64,000 nucleotides of DNA, from positions 1 through 64,000 of the forward strand of contig JBOHTO010000148.1 in NCBI GenBank assembly GCA_050733695.1, read 5' to 3'. This document shows positions 60,012-64,000 of the stretch, in pieces; position 1 is the first letter of the stretch; each line of letters begins with the position of its first letter. Both the position numbers and the translations under genes were made by a program. Below the pieces are notes generated by a model. It was not told where the DNA came from, did not search any database, and was given only the letters and a program-made list of their open reading frames with translations. The stretch comes from JBOHTO01 sp050733695 (GTDB taxonomy: Bacteria > Gemmatimonadota > Gemmatimonadetes > Gemmatimonadales > Gemmatimonadaceae).

Positions 60012-61367
60012 TCAGGGCCTGAGGCGATGCATCATCCGCGGGAAGGCGATCGTCTCGCGGATGTGGGGTATGCCGCAGATCCACGCCACCGTTCTCTCGA
60101 GCCCGAGCCCGAAGCCGGAGTGAACGAAGGTCCCGTAGCGCCTGAGGTCGAGATACCAGTCGTACGCGTCCACGGGAAGCTTCTCCTCGCGTATGCGCTC
60201 GAGCAGCCGGTCGTGGTCGTCCTCGCGCTGCGATCCGCCGATGATTTCGCCAAAACCTTCGGGCGCGAGCAGGTCGTCACAGAGCACGGTGCGCTGATCC
60301 TCGGGGTTCTCCTTCATGTAGAACGCCTTGGCCTGCTTCGGATAGTTGAAGACGAATACCGGGCGATCGTGATCCTGGACGAGCAGCGTTTCGTCCTCCG
60401 CCCCGAGATCGTCTCCCCATGTGATCGCACTCCCCTTCGCATTAAGCAGTTCGACGGCCTCGGTGTAGCTAACGCGCGGGAAAGGGGGCTTGATGCGTTC
60501 GAGGACTGCGAGGTCGCGCCCGAGCTCGGCGAGCTCCGGTTTCCTTCGCTCCACGCACCGCGCTACCAGCCAGGCGACGAAGTCCTCCTGCAGACGCATG
60601 TTGTCACCGGAGTTGTTCCACGCGACCTCCGGCTCGATCATCCAGAACTCCGTGAGATGGCGCCGCGTCTTCGACTTCTCCGCGCGAAAAGTGGGGCCGA
60701 ATGTGTAGATCTTTCCGAGCGCTGCGGCCGCGGCCTCGCCGTAGAGCTGCCCCGTCTGCGCGAGATAGGCCGTGCCCTCATCGAAGTAATCGGTCGCGAA
60801 CAGGCCGCTGCGCTCCCCGATCGCCGCAGTGAGAATCGGAGTGTCGACGCGAACGAAACCGCGATCGTAGAAGAAGTCGTGGACCGCCTGCTCGAGTTCG
60901 TGTCGTATCCGCGCGATCGCAACCTGTTTCGGGCTTCTCAGCCAGAAATGCCGCTTGTCGAGGAGGAAATCGATCCCGTGCTCCTTGGGCTGGATGGGAT
61001 AGTCGAGCGGACTTTCCCCGATGATGTCCAGTCCCGTGACCGAGAGCTCATAACCCCCCGGCGCTCGCGCGTCGGCGCGCACCTCGCCGGTGACCGCAAC
61101 CGATGTCTCCTGGGTCAGCGACGCGAAGCGATCCCACACATCGGCCGGTATCGCGCTCCTGACGAACACGGTCTGGAGTATGCCACTTCCGTCGCGAAGT
61201 ACCATGAAGGCAACCTTGCCGGAGGAACGGACGTGCGTCACCCAGCCGCGGACAGTGACCGTAGTACCGGCATGCGAACGCATGTCCGATATGGCGGCGA
61301 AAGGGGCCTCCGGGGGGTGCGAGCGGTGCAACGGGTGGGGAGGGTGGGTGGGGGGGAGCGATGCCAT
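60012..61367 (-). CDS. asnS: Asparaginyl-tRNA synthetase
   Basis: 451 residues from ATG 61367. A class IIb synthetase with N-terminal OB anticodon-binding domain ('VTVRGWVTHVRSSGKVAF'), motif 2 'GPTFRAEKSKTRRHLTEFWM' and motif 3 'GFGLGLERTVAWICG'. The choice of AsnS over AspS rests on overall similarity and the short inserts. The first ~25 residues are Pro/His-rich ('PPTHPPHPLHRSHPP') and encoded by a C-rich tract; ATG at about residue 29 is an alternative start. Direct charging of Asn is implied. Confidence 0.92.
   Translation of the reverse strand: MASLPPTHPPHPLHRSHPPEAPFAAISDMRSHAGTTVTVRGWVTHVRSSGKVAFMVLRDGSGILQTVFVRSAIPADVWDRFASLTQETSVAVTGEVRADARAPGGYELSVTGLDIIGESPLDYPIQPKEHGIDFLLDKRHFWLRSPKQVAIARIRHELEQAVHDFFYDRGFVRVDTPILTAAIGERSGLFATDYFDEGTAYLAQTGQLYGEAAAAALGKIYTFGPTFRAEKSKTRRHLTEFWMIEPEVAWNNSGDNMRLQEDFVAWLVARCVERRKPELAELGRDLAVLERIKPPFPRVSYTEAVELLNAKGSAITWGDDLGAEDETLLVQDHDRPVFVFNYPKQAKAFYMKENPEDQRTVLCDDLLAPEGFGEIIGGSQREDDHDRLLERIREEKLPVDAYDWYLDLRRYGTFVHSGFGLGLERTVAWICGIPHIRETIAFPRMMHRLRP
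61333..61356 (+). other. Predicted G-quadruplex in the 5' end of asnS
   Basis: The plus strand reads GGGTGGGGAGGGTGGGTG followed by GGGGGG, that is at least five G-tracts of three or more joined by single-base loops, a canonical strong quadruplex motif. It is on the template strand of asnS, just inside its start, and upstream of the divergent PQQ-repeat gene. Confidence 0.75.
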
Positions 61368-61444
61368 TGATATTGCAAGGGTTACGGCGTGGGCGCGGCA
61401 AGCTATCGGAGGTCCCGCCGACTGTCAACCGACGCTCGGCGCGC

Positions 61445-62599
61445 TTGTACATACGGGTCGCCGCAATGCTCTGGATTGCCAGCGCGGCCGCTGCGTGCGG
61501 GGTGACGTTCCACGATGTTCCCCGGCGGGGCACCAACGAGGTCCACCAGTTTCTCTACGTTTCCTCGCGCGCGCCATTCACCCACGAGCGGGTGGACAGC
61601 GCCCCGGTTCTCCTGTGGAGCGCCGAGTCCGGGCGCGGTGCGGTGGGTGCCGTGGCACTGGGCGAAGTCGTAGTGGCGGTCGCGACGACTGACAGGTGGG
61701 TGCACGCCTTCTCCACGAGGACGGGTCGCCTGTACTGGCGCTACCGCGGCGAGGAGGCGTTCAGTGTCGGTCCCGTCATGGGCGGCGGGCGGATCTTCGT
61801 CGCATCCGATGGGGTCGGGGGCGGGAAGCACGAGGGGCAGCTCACGGCGATCGACATGTTCACGGGCCGCCGGATCTGGCGCGCCGCGGTGGGGGAAGTG
61901 CTGGCGCCACTCACGCTCGCGCGTGGCCTCGTGTACGGTGCCTCCAGAAGCGGGGCGGTATTCGCCCACGAAGCAGCGAGCGGCGAGCGGCGCTGGATAT
62001 CATACGGAGCGCCTACCCGATCGGGACCCCTGCTTCACGACTCCCTCGTGATCATCGCCACGGATGCGGATTCACTCGTCGTCCTGAACGCCGCGACCGG
62101 CACTTCAATCGTCCGCGCCGCCATCCCGGCGACAAGCCTGGCTCCGCTGGCGCTCGTCAACGACTCGACCGTTGCGCTGACCTCGCCGGCCGGCCGCCTG
62201 CTGGCTATCGCGATCCCATCCGGCGCCGTAAGATGGAACATGGACATCGGCGCACCCGCATATGGCGCGCCGGTCGCCATCGCCGACACTGTTTTCGCCC
62301 TCACGAATGACTGCGTGCTCTGGACGGTGCCCGTCGCATCGCCCGCGAACGCGGACACGGCGACGATCGGCTGCCGCACGGTCGCGACACCAGCCATCAC
62401 CGAGCGGGGCGTGGTCGTTGCAACGATAGGGGGAGAACTGGTGTATTTTGATCGTGGCAGCCGGCGGCGCATCTGGTCGCGCCGCGTCGCTCGGGGGCGG
62501 GGCGAGGGAGCGAGAGCCGAGCTGCGCCAGACTCCGATGATACTGAACGGGCAGATCGTTGTTGCACCACTATTCGGCGACGTCGTGAGCTTTCGGTGA
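61445..62599 (+). CDS. PQQ-repeat beta-propeller lipoprotein, BamB-like
   Basis: About 384 residues if TTG 61445 is used, giving the signal 'IRVAAMLWIASAAAACG' with a lipidatable Cys; ATG 61466 is an alternative. The mature protein is made of PQQ-type blades ('VHAFSTRTGRLYWRYRG', 'LTAIDMFTGRRIWRAAVG', 'GAVFAHEAASGERRW', 'LLAIAIPSGAVRWNMDIG'). This fits BamB-like scaffold lipoproteins of the outer-membrane assembly machine or other propeller lipoproteins. No PQQ-enzyme catalytic residues are visible. The next gene overlaps its stop as GTGA. Confidence 0.78.
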   Translation: MYIRVAAMLWIASAAAACGVTFHDVPRRGTNEVHQFLYVSSRAPFTHERVDSAPVLLWSAESGRGAVGAVALGEVVVAVATTDRWVHAFSTRTGRLYWRYRGEEAFSVGPVMGGGRIFVASDGVGGGKHEGQLTAIDMFTGRRIWRAAVGEVLAPLTLARGLVYGASRSGAVFAHEAASGERRWISYGAPTRSGPLLHDSLVIIATDADSLVVLNAATGTSIVRAAIPATSLAPLALVNDSTVALTSPAGRLLAIAIPSGAVRWNMDIGAPAYGAPVAIADTVFALTNDCVLWTVPVASPANADTATIGCRTVATPAITERGVVVATIGGELVYFDRGSRRRIWSRRVARGRGEGARAELRQTPMILNGQIVVAPLFGDVVSFR

Positions 62600-63264
62600 C
62601 CGCATTCCGCGCAGCCAGCATATGCAGACTCAGATCGGCCGTCATCGCGGGCGCGGCTGTCGCCTCTCTCGGCGGCCCGCTCGCGTCGATTGACGCACAG
62701 GGTCCGCTCCGACACAGCGTCACGTGGGCGCTCAACCCTCCGAACGCCGTCGCACGGTCGTCCGACGCCCGCGGGGGCGACGCCAATGAGAGCGGCGCCA
62801 CCGTGACAGCCCGGCCGGCTCAGCTCGCGCGAATCCCGCTGCCAGCTCCGCGGCGAGAGTGGAGCACCATCGGCGTGGCAAAGTGGGCACTGCTGGCAGC
62901 CGCGGTCGGACTCGGCGCCTATGCGCTCTCGAGCAGCGCGCGCGCCGACGATGCCTACGAGCGCCTGCGAGACATCTGCGCCGCCGATTCGCAGCGCTGC
63001 GAGATTTCCGGCGGGCGGTATCTGGACGAACGCGCCGAGTCTCTCTACCAGCTCAGCCAGGACCGCGACCGGCACGCACGCGTGGGCATCTTTGGCGGGC
63101 AGGCGGCCCTCCTGGGGAGCGTCGGTCTGTTCGTGTACGAGTTGCGCCGCAGCGATCCGGAGCCGGAGAACATCCCGTACCCCGTTCCGCCGCCCGAGGA
63201 GTCCGGCGACACGAGCGCGCGTGGGTCAGGGCGTGTTGCAGTTGGCGTGAGCCTCGCATACTGA
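62596..63264 (+). CDS. Hypothetical membrane protein
   Basis: 222 residues from GTG 62596. A signal-like N-terminus (about 10-35) is followed by a linker and two hydrophobic segments ('WALLAAAVGLGAYALSS' and 'GQAALLGSVGLFVYEL') flanking a short loop with two Cys ('RDICAADSQRCEISGG'). The C-terminal 'DPEPENIPYPVPPPEESGD' is Pro-rich. The pattern resembles small tetratricopeptide-adjacent or DUF-type membrane proteins, but no family is recognised. It is coupled to the PQQ-repeat gene. Confidence 0.6.
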   Translation: MTAFRAASICRLRSAVIAGAAVASLGGPLASIDAQGPLRHSVTWALNPPNAVARSSDARGGDANESGATVTARPAQLARIPLPAPRREWSTIGVAKWALLAAAVGLGAYALSSSARADDAYERLRDICAADSQRCEISGGRYLDERAESLYQLSQDRDRHARVGIFGGQAALLGSVGLFVYELRRSDPEPENIPYPVPPPEESGDTSARGSGRVAVGVSLAY

Positions 63265-63276
63265 TGGTGTCCTGAC

Positions 63277-64000
63277 ATGTCAATCCGCAGACGGCTCGCG
63301 CTGGGCACGCTCCTCATCGCGCTCGTCCTCCTGGCACCTCTCGTGCTCGCGCTGCGGTCTCTCGAGGATCTGCGGGTCGAGACGACCGCGCTTCGCGATC
63401 GCGAGTTCGCGGCGGCGATGCTGCTGGGCCAGATGCGGGCGACGCTCGAGGACGTGCGTCGCGCGGAGACGGCGCTTCTGTTCGTGCACGACGTGTCCAG
63501 TCGGACGGCGATGGCGGAGGAAATCGACCGCCTCGGGAAGCTCGCGGATTCGCTCGACTCCTACGAGCTCGACAGCGCAGCGCGCAACGTACGCGCCGCT
63601 GTCAGGGAGGTGACAGAGAGCGCACCACTCGAGTACCGGGCCGCCCTCGCCGGAGAGCTCGATGTCGCCGACAGCATATCGGCGGAGCAGATCGGCCCTG
63701 CCATAGGGCGAGTGAACCGCTGGATCGTGGCCTCGGAGCGATCACTCACCGAGCGCACGCGCGAGCGCGTGAGCGCCGCCGCGGCAGCGACGGGGGAAGC
63801 CTGGCGGATGTCCGCGATCGCGCTGCTGCTCGCCGCCGGCATCGCGCTGGCGATCGCAATCTGGCTCACGCGGTCCATCAGCCAGCCGATGCGTGAACTC
63901 AAGCGCGGCATGGCGGCCGTTGCCGACGGTGATTTCGACCATCGGCTCGCCATCTCGCGCGACCGCGGCGACGAGTTCGGCCGTCTCGCGGCGAGCTACG
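63277..64000 (+). CDS. HAMP-domain sensor protein, 3' end outside window
   Basis: ATG 63277 opens 241 codons without a stop up to the window edge. An N-terminal membrane helix ('LGTLLIALVLLAPLVLAL'), a ~150-residue helical periplasmic domain ('VRRAETALLFVHDVSS'), a second membrane helix ('SAIALLLAAGIALAIAIWL') and a HAMP domain ('SISQPMRELKRGMAAVADGD' then 'DEFGRLAASY') are visible. This is the front of a sensor histidine kinase or chemoreceptor; the output domain is not in view. It follows the hypothetical membrane protein by 12 nt. Confidence 0.85.
   Translation, partial: MSIRRRLALGTLLIALVLLAPLVLALRSLEDLRVETTALRDREFAAAMLLGQMRATLEDVRRAETALLFVHDVSSRTAMAEEIDRLGKLADSLDSYELDSAARNVRAAVREVTESAPLEYRAALAGELDVADSISAEQIGPAIGRVNRWIVASERSLTERTRERVSAAAAATGEAWRMSAIALLLAAGIALAIAIWLTRSISQPMRELKRGMAAVADGDFDHRLAISRDRGDEFGRLAASY

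Overview
The window is GC-rich (roughly two-thirds G+C by eye), densely packed chromosomal DNA from a diderm bacterium, most likely a Gemmatimonadota or other FCB-group relative. Pointers are a TonB-dependent receptor with a carboxypeptidase-regulatory-like N-terminus, a secreted FlgD-like 'NYPNPFNP' domain, an alternative GlmU-type protein, many signal-peptide lipoproteins and beta-barrels, and an HprK-linked mannose-family PTS. The phylum is an inference; no rRNA lies in the window. Most genes are on the minus strand and are joined by ATGA, GTGA or TGATG overlaps.

Layout. 1-3378 (+): end of a response regulator, then manC, a GlmU-like transferase and a WalJ-like hydrolase. 3379-7540: an accessory patch holding a collapsed vapBC relic, a decayed ISAzo13-type transposase, an isolated gyrB 3' fragment, an intact secreted DUF4185-like/discoidin protein, and IS4- and IS481-type transposase scraps. 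It abuts two tRNA-Ser genes (7538-7757). 7860-14218 (-): mlaE, mlaF, mlaD, a transport-associated lipoprotein, clpB and tadA in one overlapping chain. 14407-15295: a small lipoprotein and a lone FlgD-like secreted domain facing each other across a hairpin. 15474-24278 (-): promoter, cobalamin riboswitch, btuF, btuC, btuD, a btuB-like receptor and a beta-propeller-like lipoprotein, followed by recO and selB.

24253-44463 (-): an almost gapless run comprising fmdB-like, argS, pfkB-family kinase, purM, an outer-membrane protein, ribD, ribE, ribBA, ribH, nusB, a GT4 glycosyltransferase, hpf, hprK, PTS IIA/IIB/IIC/IID, HPr, EI, metK, ahcY, a bifunctional-nuclease-family gene and a membrane-anchored protein. 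44675-57949 (-): a second 12-gene run of alr, deoB, cdd, a lipoprotein, a beta-barrel, a REC-histidine kinase, miaB, comFB, comEC, an HExxH protein, fbp and a methylmalonyl-CoA mutase large subunit. 57986-64000: mazG and a LACTB-like serine hydrolase (+), asnS (-), then a PQQ-repeat lipoprotein, a small membrane protein and a sensor cut by the window edge (+).

How it works together. The B12 locus is the most interesting unit: a riboswitch with a visible 7-bp P1 stem and B12 box governs a complete outer- plus inner-membrane cobalamin importer whose last gene is a probable beta-propeller lipoprotein next to the receptor, the arrangement of BtuG/BtuB in Bacteroides. A B12-dependent mutase subunit is encoded about 20 kb away. 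The PTS block holds the whole EI-HPr-HprK relay plus one complete mannose-type permease, in one transcription direction with riboflavin, purine and SAM-cycle genes.
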